A stretch of DNA of 64,000 bases. Origin: Streptomyces sp. WP-1. Its GTDB lineage: Bacteria; Actinomycetota; Actinomycetes; Streptomycetales; Streptomycetaceae. The stretch lies in contig NZ_CP123923.1 of the NCBI RefSeq assembly GCF_030450125.1, positions 2,666,001 through 2,730,000 of the forward strand, in the 5' to 3' direction. Position 1 is the first letter of the stretch. Each line of letters opens with the position of its first letter. The notes under the pieces were generated by a model. It was not told the DNA's origin and did no database searches. It worked only from the letters and a program-made list of their open reading frames with translations. Below are positions 1 through 8,776 of this stretch, piece after piece. The translations under genes were made by a program, and so were the position numbers.

Positions 1-1088
1 ACCTCTTCGGCACCGGCAGCCACGTCGAGCAGGCCGCCGACCTCGGCCGCGACGGCACCGGCGGCATAGCGGTCAAGCGCCTGCCCAAGGTCAAGCAGAC
101 CTTCACGCAGGCCACCGGGCCCGGCATGCACTCCGCCGGCGGCGTCCGTGTCACCCAGCTCAAGGGCCGGGTCTCGGGCGTCGACGCCGAGGTCTACGTC
201 TGGCTGCCGCCGCAGTACGACGACCCGGCGTACCGGCACAAGAAGTTCCCGGTGGTCGAGGTGCTGCCCGGCTACCCCGGCTCGGCGCGCGCCTGGTTCG
301 GCTCGATGAAGGCCCATGAGCAGCTGCTGCCGCTGATGAAGAGCGGCCAGGTCGCCCCCTTCATCATGGTCGCCCCGCGCACCAATCTGCTGGCCGGTGT
401 GGACACCGGCTGCGCCAACATCCCGGGGCAGGTCAACGCCGACACCTGGCTGAGCATCGACGTGCCCAAGATGGTCATGGACAACTTCCGTGCCCAGCCG
501 GCCCCGCAGGGCTGGGCCGTCGCCGGGTACTCGGCGGGCGCCCAGTGCGCGGTCAAGCTGGCCGTGGCGCACCCGGACCGGTACAAGGCCGCGGTGAGCA
601 TGTCGGGCTACAACGACCCGATCGGCGAGCGCAACTCGCTGGCCGCGCAGAACCCCACCCTGCGCGCCGAGAACAACCCGTACCTGCTGCTGAAGAAGGC
701 CGCGGTGCCGCCGCCCATCGCGCTCTACCTCTCCGGCGAGTCCGGTGACGGCTACGAGGCGGGCATGGCCCTGGAGTCCGTCGCCAAGGCGCCGACCACC
801 GTGCACGTGGTGTTCCTGCCGAAGAGCGCGGGCGGTCACACCATGGCGCTGTGGCGGCCGCAGGTGCCGGACGTGTTCCGCTGGCTCACCGTCCAGATGG
901 GCCAGAGCCACGTCAAGGGCCGGGACCACTCCGTGCCCGGCCCCGGGACCGGCGTCGGCGCCCCCGCCGGGACGGCCGCCGCCGGGGCCACCGGCACTAC
1001 TCCTCGGTCACCGTCGAACGGCGGTTCCACGCACGCGGAGCTCGCCAGTGGAACCGCATCGCGAGGAGACGAAGCACAAAAGCGGTGA
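1..1088 (+). CDS. alpha/beta-hydrolase esterase (5' end outside window)
   Basis: The reading frame is open from the left edge (codons from base 3), so the true start lies upstream and at least 361 residues are visible. The protein has an esterase D / antigen-85-like alpha/beta-hydrolase layout. The nucleophile elbow is GYSAG, with its Ser codon at 531-533, and a late GGH (His codon 837-839) is the likely catalytic histidine before WRPQVPDVFRW. Members of this family in Streptomyces usually carry N-terminal membrane segments, which would be off the window. The last 55 residues are Gly/Ala/Thr-rich, resemble no domain, and run 92 bases into the convergent channel gene. The substrate cannot be deduced; a cell-envelope acyl-ester hydrolase is an inference. 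Confidence 0.8.
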   Translation, partial: LFGTGSHVEQAADLGRDGTGGIAVKRLPKVKQTFTQATGPGMHSAGGVRVTQLKGRVSGVDAEVYVWLPPQYDDPAYRHKKFPVVEVLPGYPGSARAWFGSMKAHEQLLPLMKSGQVAPFIMVAPRTNLLAGVDTGCANIPGQVNADTWLSIDVPKMVMDNFRAQPAPQGWAVAGYSAGAQCAVKLAVAHPDRYKAAVSMSGYNDPIGERNSLAAQNPTLRAENNPYLLLKKAAVPPPIALYLSGESGDGYEAGMALESVAKAPTTVHVVFLPKSAGGHTMALWRPQVPDVFRWLTVQMGQSHVKGRDHSVPGPGTGVGAPAGTAAAGATGTTPRSPSNGGSTHAELASGTASRGDEAQKR

Positions 1089-1656
1089 CGGCCGCGATCC
1101 CACTGGTGAGGGGGGTCAGCGCGTCGTAGCGGATGCACAGCACCACCATGCCCGCGCCGACCATCGCCGGGACCGCGTACAGATCGCGGTCCCAGCGCAG
1201 CAGCGAGGGCACCTCGTTGGCCACCAGGTCGCGCAGCACACCGCCGCCGACCGCGGTGGCCAGCCCCAGCGTCGCCGACGCGGTCAGGCCGAGGCCGTAG
1301 CCGTACGCCTTCGTCGTACCGCTGACACAGAACAGGCCGAGGCCGGCCGCGTCGAAGACGAGCACCGCCGTCTGGATCCGCTCCACGTGCGGATGCAGGA
1401 AGAAGACGACGAGCGTGGCGAGCAGCGGGGTGAGGAAGTACCCGAGGTCCGTGAAGGCGGCCGGGGGCAGGGCCCCGATCACCACGTCGCGGAAGAGCCC
1501 CCCGCCCAGCGCGGTCACCTCGGCGAGCACGGCGATGCCGAACACGTCGAAGTTCTTCCGGACCGCCAGCAGCGCGCCGGAGATCGCGAAGACGAAGATG
1601 CCGATCACGTCGAGCGTGTGCTGGACGGAGGGGCTGAAGAACTGTTGGAGCTGCAC
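997..1656 (-). CDS. UPF0126 / TRIC-type cation channel family membrane protein
   Basis: This 219-residue protein is almost wholly hydrophobic, with about seven transmembrane segments. It contains the duplicated UPF0126 motif: GGGLFRD in the first half and GGGVLRD in the second, each followed by a short acidic loop. The family forms trimeric intracellular-cation-type potassium channels in prokaryotes, and the length is typical. It starts at GTG with only a weak ribosome-binding site. Its 3' end overlaps the convergent esterase by 92 bases, in a basic cytoplasmic tail. The family call is secure; the physiological ion is inferred from family knowledge only. Confidence 0.88.
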   Translation of the reverse strand: MQLQQFFSPSVQHTLDVIGIFVFAISGALLAVRKNFDVFGIAVLAEVTALGGGLFRDVVIGALPPAAFTDLGYFLTPLLATLVVFFLHPHVERIQTAVLVFDAAGLGLFCVSGTTKAYGYGLGLTASATLGLATAVGGGVLRDLVANEVPSLLRWDRDLYAVPAMVGAGMVVLCIRYDALTPLTSGIAAVTAFVLRLLAMRFHWRAPRAWNRRSTVTEE

Positions 1657-1703
1657 CCTGACATTCTCACCTGTCGAGCGGGCTAAACCTTACAAAGCCA
1701 GGT

Positions 1704-3095
1704 TTACAGGGCGGGTTTACCTGTGGTGAACAGCCAGGTGTCGAACAGATCACCGAGCTGCTGTCCGCTGATCCGCTCGGCGAGGCGGATGAAGTCGGTG
1801 GTGTCCGCGTTGCCGTGCCGGTGCAGCCGGGTCCAGGCGGGGAGCAGCCGGAAGAACGCCTTGTCGCCGATCCGCTCGCGCAGCACCTGGAGGGTCATGG
1901 CGCCGCGGTCGTAGACGGCGTCGGCGAACATCGTGTCCCGCTGGGGGTCGGCGACCTCAGTCCGCCAGAAGGAGGAGTCGGCCGGGAGGGAGTCGTAGGC
2001 GGCCAGGAACGAGTCGTGGGCGGTGCGGGTGCCCCGGTGCTCGGCCCACAGCCACTGGGCGTAGGTGGCGAAGCCCTCGTTGAGCCAGATGTCCTTCCAC
2101 TGGGCCACGCTCACCGAGTCGCCGAACCACTGGTGGGCCAGCTCGTGCACGATGGTCGTCTCGCTGCGCACGGCGGAGTACGCCGGCTTGGACTGCACCT
2201 CCAGCGAGAACCCGGCCTCGGGCATGTCGTCCACGATCGCGCCGGTCTCCTCGAACGGGTACGGCCCGAAGATCTTCGACCAGTAGTCGGTGGCCTCCGC
2301 GGTGACCGCGTACACGTCGACCTTGTTCGAGTTCTTCAGCACCGGGTCGACGGCGACGTAGATCGGGATGCCGCCGGGGGTGCGGCCGGTACGGACGTCG
2401 AATTTCCCGATGGTGGCGGTGGCGAGGTAGGTCGCCATCGGCTCGGACTCCCGCCAGTGGGTGTAGGTCGAGCCGCCGCGGTCGCGCGTCGACACCAGCC
2501 GGCCGTTGGAGACGGCGGTCAGGCCCTTCGGCGCCTTGATCCGGATGTCGTAGGTGGCCTTGTCGGAGGGGTGGTCGCTGGACGGGAACCAGGTGGAGGC
2601 CGCGTTGGGCTCGCAGGCGACGAAGACGCCGTCGGGTGTCTTCATCCAGCCGTACTTGGAGCCGAAGACGATGGGACCGGTCAGCGGCTGGGGCACGCCG
2701 CCGTAGGTGACGCGCACGGTGAAGCGGCGGTTCCTGGCGAGCGGGGCGCGCGGGGTGACGGTGACCTCGGCGCCGTCGCGGGTGAACCGGGCCTTCCTTC
2801 CGTTCACTTGTATCCGTGTGATCTCCAGTTGCTGGAGGTCCAGGTCGAAGGAGGAGAGGTTCTGGGTGGCGCGGGCGGTGAGGGTCGTACGGCCGTCCAG
2901 GCGGCCGGTGCCCGGGGCGTACGCGAGGTCGAGGTCGTAGTGCAGCGCGTCGAAGCCGCCGTTGCCCAGCTCGGGGAAGTAGGGGTCGCCGATGCCGGGG
3001 GCGCCGGGGGTGGGGGCGGGGGCGGCGGCGACGAGGAGGAAGGAGGCCGCGGCGGTGGCCAGGGCCCCCGCACGGGCCGAACGGGAGAGTGCCAT
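1704..3095 (-). CDS. secreted M1-family zinc metallopeptidase
   Basis: 463 residues. The basic N-terminus followed by an Ala-rich hydrophobic stretch ending near PAPTPGAPG is a signal peptide. The zinc site is HELAH, with the third ligand in WLNEGF, 18 residues after the second His, as in M1 aminopeptidases. The GxMEN exopeptidase motif of classical members is not recognisable; the equivalent region reads PEAGFSLEVQS. It is shorter than full aminopeptidase N because the C-terminal helical domain is missing, as in many actinobacterial secreted M1 peptidases. An AAAGGGA-like ribosome-binding site lies 8 bases before the ATG. Released peptides could feed the importer next door, but that link is only positional. 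Confidence 0.88.
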   Translation of the reverse strand: MALSRSARAGALATAAASFLLVAAAPAPTPGAPGIGDPYFPELGNGGFDALHYDLDLAYAPGTGRLDGRTTLTARATQNLSSFDLDLQQLEITRIQVNGRKARFTRDGAEVTVTPRAPLARNRRFTVRVTYGGVPQPLTGPIVFGSKYGWMKTPDGVFVACEPNAASTWFPSSDHPSDKATYDIRIKAPKGLTAVSNGRLVSTRDRGGSTYTHWRESEPMATYLATATIGKFDVRTGRTPGGIPIYVAVDPVLKNSNKVDVYAVTAEATDYWSKIFGPYPFEETGAIVDDMPEAGFSLEVQSKPAYSAVRSETTIVHELAHQWFGDSVSVAQWKDIWLNEGFATYAQWLWAEHRGTRTAHDSFLAAYDSLPADSSFWRTEVADPQRDTMFADAVYDRGAMTLQVLRERIGDKAFFRLLPAWTRLHRHGNADTTDFIRLAERISGQQLGDLFDTWLFTTGKPAL

Positions 3096-3214
3096 GAGTC
3101 GTCCCTTTCGAGCGTGTGCCGATCAGGTGTCGGACACGGGCGACTCTGCACTCTCCCGTTCAGGCATGTACATGCCCTTGCGTGAACCGTTCTCGGGCGG
3201 CGGGCCCTTTTCGG

Positions 3215-4816
3215 CTACTTGCCCTTCGGGTTCGGGGACTTGGAGGTGACGGCGGGCTCGCTCTCAGCAGCGGCTTCCGGGTCCGGCTCGGCAGCCGACC
3301 CGGACCCGGACTCCTCGGCGACAGACTCCGGCTTCGCGTCCGACGCAGGTGAAGTCCCGGCCGTGGACGCCGGCTTGGCCTCGGCCGCACCCTCCGCCCC
3401 GGTCTCGGGCTCGGCCCCGGCCTTGGCCTCGGGCACGACCCCGGGCTCCGCCGCAGCCTCCGACTTCGCGTCCGGCGCTGGCGAAATCCCGCCTGCGGAC
3501 TCGGACTTGACCCCGGCCGAACCCTCCGCCGCGGCCTTCGCCCCGGGCTCAGTCCCGGCCTTGGCCTCGGGCACGACCCCGGGCTCCGCCGCAGACTCAG
3601 ACCCCGGCTCCGACGACGACTCCAGCTCCGACTCCGACGAAGTCTCGGTCACAGCATCGGACTTGGGCTCGTCCTCCAGGCCCCCGGCCAGCACCGCGTC
3701 CGGTACCAGCTCCGACGCCTCCTTCGCCGCCGACAGCAGGACCGTGTCCTGCGGTGCCTGGTCGGCGAAGTTCTCCGGGTGGTGGCAGGCGACCCGCTGG
3801 CCCGGCTTCAGCTCGACGAGCTGCGGCTCGGTCGTCCGGCAGATCTCCGTCGCCTTCCAGCACCGGGTGTGGAAGCGGCAGCCCGACGGCGGGGCGATCG
3901 GCGAGGGCACGTCGCCGCGCAGCAGGATGCGTTCGCTCTTCTGGCCCCGGCGCTTGGTGTCCGGCACCGGCACCGCCGACATCAGCGCCTTGGTGTACGG
4001 GTGCATCGGCGCCTCGTACAGGGCGTTGCGGTCGGCCAGTTCGACGATCTTGCCGAGGTACATCACCGCGATCCGGTCCGAGACGTGCCGGACGACGGAG
4101 AGGTCGTGCGCGATGATGACGTAGGTCAGGCCCAGCTCCTGCTGGAGGTCGTCCATGAGGTTGACGACCTGGGCCTGGATCGACACGTCCAGCGCGGACA
4201 CCGGCTCGTCAGCCACGACCAGCTTCGGCTTCAGGGCGAGCGCGCGGGCGATGCCGATGCGCTGGCGCTGGCCGCCGGAGAACTCGTGCGGGTAGCGGTT
4301 GTAGTGCTCGGGGCTCAGACCGACCAGTTCGAGCAGCCGCTGCACCTCCTTCTTCACCCCGCCCTCGGGCTCGACGCCCTGGAGCCGGAACGGCGCCGAG
4401 ACGATCGAGCCGATGGTGTGCCGGGGGTTCAGGGAGCCGTACGGGTCCTGGAAGATCATCTGGATGTCGCGGCGCAGCGGACGCATGTCGCCGGTGGACA
4501 GCCGGGTGATGTCCTGGCCCTCGAAGGAGATCGTGCCGCCGGTCGGGTCCTGGAGGCGGGTGATGACCCGGCCCATGGTCGACTTGCCGCAGCCCGACTC
4601 GCCGACGACGCCCAGGGTCTCGCCCTTGCGCACCTCGAAGTCGATGCCGTCGACGGCCTTCACCGCGCCGACCTGGCGGCGCAGGATGCCCTTCTTGATC
4701 GGGAAGTGCTTGGTCAGGTTCTCGACCTTGAGCAGCACCTCGCGCTCGTCCGGAGCCGACGCCTGCTCGGGGACCGCGGCCTTCGCGGCGGTGTCCGTCT
4801 TCTTCGTCTCACTCAC
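3215..4816 (-). CDS. oligopeptide ABC importer ATPase, DppF/OppF type, with long low-complexity tail
   Basis: 533 residues. Walker A is GESGCGKST, the signature is SGGQRQRIGIARAL and Walker B is LVVADEPVSALD. The oligopeptide-type C-terminal cysteine region (GCRFHTRCWKATEIC) follows. The GTG start overlaps the previous gene's stop (GTGA, 4813-4816), showing translational coupling. Family members are usually about 330-380 residues. This one carries about 170 extra residues rich in Ala, Glu, Pro and Ser with no predicted fold. The tail contains two copies of AAEPGVVPEAKAG, encoded by a 41-base exact repeat at 3416-3456 and 3554-3594. It is the last gene of the importer operon and should energise peptide uptake together with the DppD-type subunit. 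Confidence 0.93.
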   Translation of the reverse strand: MSETKKTDTAAKAAVPEQASAPDEREVLLKVENLTKHFPIKKGILRRQVGAVKAVDGIDFEVRKGETLGVVGESGCGKSTMGRVITRLQDPTGGTISFEGQDITRLSTGDMRPLRRDIQMIFQDPYGSLNPRHTIGSIVSAPFRLQGVEPEGGVKKEVQRLLELVGLSPEHYNRYPHEFSGGQRQRIGIARALALKPKLVVADEPVSALDVSIQAQVVNLMDDLQQELGLTYVIIAHDLSVVRHVSDRIAVMYLGKIVELADRNALYEAPMHPYTKALMSAVPVPDTKRRGQKSERILLRGDVPSPIAPPSGCRFHTRCWKATEICRTTEPQLVELKPGQRVACHHPENFADQAPQDTVLLSAAKEASELVPDAVLAGGLEDEPKSDAVTETSSESELESSSEPGSESAAEPGVVPEAKAGTEPGAKAAAEGSAGVKSESAGGISPAPDAKSEAAAEPGVVPEAKAGAEPETGAEGAAEAKPASTAGTSPASDAKPESVAEESGSGSAAEPDPEAAAESEPAVTSKSPNPKGK

Positions 4817-5898
4817 AGCTTCGGCGCAATCTCTTCGGTCCAGATCCGCTCGCGGTCCTCGGCCGACAGGTGGCAGGCGGACCAGTGTCCGGCGCCGACC
4901 AGCTCCAGCTCGGGGCGCACCGTGCGGCTGACGTTGTCCGCGGGGAGGTCCGCGTACGGGCAGCGCGGGTGGAAGGCACAGCCCGAGGGGACGTTGATGA
5001 GGCTCGGCGGCTGGCCCTTGACCGGGATGAGCCGTTCCGAGGTCTCGCGGTCGATGCGGGGCATCGAGCCGAGCAGGCCCCAGGTGTAGGGGTGCTGCGG
5101 CTTCTCGAAGACCTCGGCGGCGGCGCCGCGCTCCACGCACCGGCCGCCGTACATCACGAGGACGTCGTCGGCGATCTCGGCGACCACGCCGAGGTCGTGC
5201 GTGATCATGATGACCGCGGAGCCGAACTCCTTCTGGAGGTCGCGGATCAGGTCGAGGATCTGCGCCTGGACGGTCACGTCGAGGGCGGTGGTCGGCTCGT
5301 CCGCGATGAGCAGTTCGGGGTTGTTGACCAGCGCCATGGCGATCATGGCGCGCTGGCGCATACCGCCGGAGAACTCGTGCGGGTAGCCGTCGACGCGCTT
5401 GGCCGGCTCGGGGATGCCGACGCGGTCGAGCATCTCGATGGCGCGCTTGCGGGCTTCCTTCTTGCCGGCCTTGTGGTGCACCCGGTACGCCTCGACGATC
5501 TGGTCGCCGACCTTGTAGTAGGGGTGCATCGCGGACAGCGGGTCCTGGAAGATCATCGCCATGTCGCGGCCGCGGAGCCTGCGCACCTCGTCCGGGGAGG
5601 CGCCGACCAGTTCCTTGCCGTTGAGCCAGATCTCGCCGGACATGCGCACGTTCTTGCCGCGCGCGCCGAGCCGGTGCAGGCCCATGACGGCGAGCGAGGT
5701 GACGGACTTGCCCGAGCCGGACTCGCCGACGATGGCGAGGGTCTTGCCCTTCTCCACCGAGAAGGAGAGCCCGTCGACGGACTTGACGATGCCGTCGTCG
5801 GTCGGGAAGTGCACCTTGAGGTCGCGGACCTCCAGAAAGGCCGAGGGCGCCTTGGCGGTGGACTCCTCGCCCGTTTCGGTCTTGGAGAGTTCGGTCAC
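4813..5898 (-). CDS. oligopeptide ABC importer ATPase, DppD/OppD type
   Basis: 361 residues, the normal length for the family. Walker A is GESGSGKS, the signature is SGGMRQRAMIAMAL and Walker B is LLIADEPTTALD. The C-terminal oligopeptide-transporter segment contains GCAFHPRCPYA and a later Cys-His pair, typical of DppD/OppD subunits. The GTG start (5898-5896) overlaps the stop of the upstream permease by four bases (GTGA), and its own stop overlaps the next GTG in the same way. Permease, ATPase 1 and ATPase 2 should therefore be made in fixed ratio. It is expected to form an ATPase heterodimer on the inner face of the membrane. Confidence 0.93.
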   Translation of the reverse strand: MTELSKTETGEESTAKAPSAFLEVRDLKVHFPTDDGIVKSVDGLSFSVEKGKTLAIVGESGSGKSVTSLAVMGLHRLGARGKNVRMSGEIWLNGKELVGASPDEVRRLRGRDMAMIFQDPLSAMHPYYKVGDQIVEAYRVHHKAGKKEARKRAIEMLDRVGIPEPAKRVDGYPHEFSGGMRQRAMIAMALVNNPELLIADEPTTALDVTVQAQILDLIRDLQKEFGSAVIMITHDLGVVAEIADDVLVMYGGRCVERGAAAEVFEKPQHPYTWGLLGSMPRIDRETSERLIPVKGQPPSLINVPSGCAFHPRCPYADLPADNVSRTVRPELELVGAGHWSACHLSAEDRERIWTEEIAPKL

Positions 5899-6902
5899 GA
5901 GAGCCTCACCCGCGGGTCGGCGGCGGCGTAGAGCACGTCCACCACGAGATTTGCGATGACGACGAAGATGGCGGCGAGCAGGGTCACGCCGAGGATGGGG
6001 GGCAGGTCGTTGGTGCCGATGGCCTGCACGGCGAACTCGCCGACCCCGTGCAGCGAGAAGACCGTCTCGGTGATCACCGCGCCGCCGAGCAGCAGACCGA
6101 GGTCCATGCCGAAGACGGTGATGATCGGGGTGAGGGCGGCGCGCAGACCGTGTCTGCGGACGACGACGTGTTCCCTGAGGCCCTTGGCGCGGGCCGTGCG
6201 GATGAAGTCCTCGTTCATCGTCTCCAGCATGCCCGAGCGGGTGAGCCGGGCGTAGATCGCGGAGTACAGCAGCGCGAGCGAACACCACGCGGGGAACAGG
6301 GTGTTGGCCCATTGCGCCGGGTTCTGGGTGAACGGGACGTAGGTGCGGCCGAAGATCGGCCAGGTGTAGGTGAAGAGCAGGAGCGCCAGGTTGCCCGTGA
6401 AGAACATGGGCAGCGAGACACCGGCCAGGGCGACGCCCATGAAGGTGCGGTCGAACAGCGAGCGCGGCTTGAGCGCCGAGATGACGCCGACCACGATGCC
6501 GGAGATCAGCCAGAGCACGGCCGCGCCGGCGGCCAGCGAGAGGGTGACGGGAAGGCGGGAGGTGAGCTGCGGCCAGACCGCTTCGTGCGTCTTGAAGGAG
6601 TAGCCGAAGCAGGGCGCACCGCAGTGCACCGTGCTGGGACCGACGCTGTAGTCGGCGCCGGCCACGATCCCCTTGATGAAGTGCCAGTACTGGACGTAGA
6701 CGGGCTGGTCCAGACCGAGGTTGTGCTTGACCGCGGCGATGTCCGCCTTCGACGGGCTCTTTCCGATGTACTGCTGCGCGAGCTGGTCCGCTGTCTGGCC
6801 GGCGATGCGCGGCAGCAGGAAGAAGATGGCGAAGGTGACCGCGGAGACGACCAGCAGCAGGATCACTGCCGCGACCGTCCGGCGGAGGATGTACGAGATC
6901 AC
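5895..6902 (-). CDS. oligopeptide ABC importer permease, DppB/OppB type
   Basis: 335 residues with an N-terminal transmembrane helix, a long extracytoplasmic loop and five more hydrophobic helices, the layout of BPD_transp_1 permeases. The cytoplasmic coupling loop is seen as DFIRTARAKGL, followed by RAALTPIITVFG. It starts at ATG and is separated from the binding-protein gene by 72 bases that hold a strong hairpin. It overlaps the DppD-type gene by four bases. It should pair with the DppC-type permease encoded on the other side of the binding-protein gene. Confidence 0.92.
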   Translation of the reverse strand: MISYILRRTVAAVILLLVVSAVTFAIFFLLPRIAGQTADQLAQQYIGKSPSKADIAAVKHNLGLDQPVYVQYWHFIKGIVAGADYSVGPSTVHCGAPCFGYSFKTHEAVWPQLTSRLPVTLSLAAGAAVLWLISGIVVGVISALKPRSLFDRTFMGVALAGVSLPMFFTGNLALLLFTYTWPIFGRTYVPFTQNPAQWANTLFPAWCSLALLYSAIYARLTRSGMLETMNEDFIRTARAKGLREHVVVRRHGLRAALTPIITVFGMDLGLLLGGAVITETVFSLHGVGEFAVQAIGTNDLPPILGVTLLAAIFVVIANLVVDVLYAAADPRVRLS

Positions 6903-6914
6903 GGGGACCGGCGC

Positions 6915-6948
6915 TGGTGCCCGCGGGTTTCGCGGCCCGCGGGCACCA
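6915..6948 (-). terminator. intercistronic hairpin between binding protein and permease
   Basis: A perfect 13-base-pair stem (6915-6927 with 6936-6948, TGGTGCCCGCGGG) with an 8-base loop lies between the binding-protein stop and the permease start. No T-run follows. Such hairpins after binding-protein genes commonly protect the upstream mRNA or partly terminate, giving more binding protein than permease. That role is inferred here. Confidence 0.7.
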
Positions 6949-6974
6949 ATGCCTTCACCTGCCTTCCGGGGCTG

Positions 6975-8723
6975 CTACTTCTTCGTGGTGCCGAGGTTGA
7001 GGTAGTCGTACTGACCGCTGAACGCGGACGTGGAGACCACGTTGGTGGCGTACGGCGAGCGGTACAGCAGAACCTTGAAGTAGGTCAGCGGGACCAGCAC
7101 GGCGTCGTCCATGGCCTGCTTGTCGATCTGTCCGTACAGGGCGTTGCGCTTGGCCGGGTCGGGCTCGGCGATCGCCTTGGCGAGCAGGTCGTTGACCTGC
7201 TTGCTGTCGTACTGCGACAGGTTGGTGTTGCCGGACTGGCTGATCGCCGCGCCGTTCAGGATCTGCTGGAGGAAGCCGTAGCCGGAGGGCCAGTCGGCAC
7301 CCCACTGCATCATCATCAGGCCGACGTTCTGCTTCTTGTCGAAGCTCGGCACACCCGCGTAGTCGGTGAAGTACTTGCCCGACGGGTACTGCTTGAGGGT
7401 GGCGTTGATGCCGACCTTCTTCAGCGAGTTGATGATCGCGGTGGCCGCGTCCACCTCGCCCGGACGGTCGGAGCGGGCCGTGATGTTGGTGTTGATCGCC
7501 TTCTGGCCGCAGGACTTGAGCTGGTCCTTGGCCTTGGCGATGTCACCCTTGCTGCCCTTGGACGCGTAGACGTCCGCCTTCTGGTAGCCGGTGATGTCCG
7601 GCGGCAGGACGGTGGTGGCGATGTCACCGCGGATCGGGCCGCCCATGGCGGTCTGCACGGAGACCTTGTCGATGGCGTACTCGACGGCCTTGCGGCAGGC
7701 GACGTTGTCGAACGGCTTCAGCTTGGTGTTGATCGCCGCGTAGACCAGACGGCCGCCGTAGGCGTTGTCCGTGTTGGCCTTGCCGTCCGCGGAGTTGAGC
7801 AGGGACGCCTGGGTGGAGTCCTGGACGCCGGTGCCCCCGAGGTCGACGGTGGCGTCGCCGGACTGGAGGTCCTTGTCGATCGTCTCCGGGTTGACCTTCA
7901 GGTTGACGATGATCTTGCTGGCCAGCTGCTTGCGCAGCGGGTCGGTCTTCGCGTCCCAGTTCTTGTTCGGGACCAGGACGACCTGCTTGCCCTCCTGGTA
8001 GCTCTGGATCTCGTACGAGCCCGAGGACACGATGTTCTTGACGTAGTCGACGCCCTTGTCCTTGGACTGGGGCACCGGGGCCGTCTCCGGCTCGGCGGCC
8101 AGGTAGTCGAACTCCTGGAACGGCTTGCTCAGGTGGAAGACGATCGTGCTGTCGTCCGGGGTCTCGATCGAGGACAGGCCCTTGGCGCTCTTGTCCTTGT
8201 ACGGACCCTTGTACTTGTCGCCGTCCTTGAGGAACTGCTGGAAGTAGTTCGGGCCGAGCGAGAGCACGTCACGCGCGAAGTTCGACCGCTCGACGGCGTA
8301 CTTGACGTCCTTCGAGGTGATCGGGGTGCCGTCCTGGTACTTCACGCCCGTGCGGAGCTTGTACGTCCAGGTCTTGCCGCCGTCGCTGGAGACGCCCTTG
8401 CCCGCGGCGAGGTCCGGGACGAGGGTGTTGCCCTTGCCGCCGGGGCCCGGGGCGAACGTCATCAGCGGACGCGCGTAGAGGCGGCTGAAGTTCCACATGT
8501 ACGCGTAGTACTGGTTGCCGGGGTCGAACGAGTCCGGCACGTCCGACAGTTCGTAGGTGACCGTGCCACCCTTCTTGTCGGACGCGTTGACCACCTTCGT
8601 GGTCGCCGCGTTGGCGCCGGCCGCCTTCGGTGTGTCCTTGTTGTCATCGGCCTTGCTGCAGCCTGCGACAAGCAGGCTTGCGGAGCCGATGGCCGCGACC
8701 GCGGCCAGCGCTGACCTTCGCAT
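6975..8723 (-). CDS. oligopeptide-binding lipoprotein (SBP family 5)
   Basis: 582 residues. The N-terminus is a lipoprotein signal, MRRSALAAVAAIGSASLLVA then Cys (lipobox LVAGC), so the mature protein is membrane-anchored outside the cell. The body matches SBP_bac_5: GGTVTYELSDVPDSFDPG near the N-terminus, KYQDGTPITSKDVKYAVER in the first lobe, and a long second lobe. The ATG at 8723 was chosen because GGAGGGG lies about a dozen bases upstream and the signal peptide begins there. It is the second gene of the operon, between the two permease genes, and should deliver peptides to them. Confidence 0.92.
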   Translation of the reverse strand: MRRSALAAVAAIGSASLLVAGCSKADDNKDTPKAAGANAATTKVVNASDKKGGTVTYELSDVPDSFDPGNQYYAYMWNFSRLYARPLMTFAPGPGGKGNTLVPDLAAGKGVSSDGGKTWTYKLRTGVKYQDGTPITSKDVKYAVERSNFARDVLSLGPNYFQQFLKDGDKYKGPYKDKSAKGLSSIETPDDSTIVFHLSKPFQEFDYLAAEPETAPVPQSKDKGVDYVKNIVSSGSYEIQSYQEGKQVVLVPNKNWDAKTDPLRKQLASKIIVNLKVNPETIDKDLQSGDATVDLGGTGVQDSTQASLLNSADGKANTDNAYGGRLVYAAINTKLKPFDNVACRKAVEYAIDKVSVQTAMGGPIRGDIATTVLPPDITGYQKADVYASKGSKGDIAKAKDQLKSCGQKAINTNITARSDRPGEVDAATAIINSLKKVGINATLKQYPSGKYFTDYAGVPSFDKKQNVGLMMMQWGADWPSGYGFLQQILNGAAISQSGNTNLSQYDSKQVNDLLAKAIAEPDPAKRNALYGQIDKQAMDDAVLVPLTYFKVLLYRSPYATNVVSTSAFSGQYDYLNLGTTKK

Positions 8724-8776
8724 GATGGTCTGCTTCCCCTCCATTGATCGGAAAACTTGATGAGCTCTCTGGCTGC

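Noticed and set aside
3219..4124. A 301-codon plus-strand frame opposite the importer ATPase tail
   Set aside because: Asp/Ser/Ala-rich mirror of the repetitive tail with no domain; the minus strand carries clear ABC motifs.
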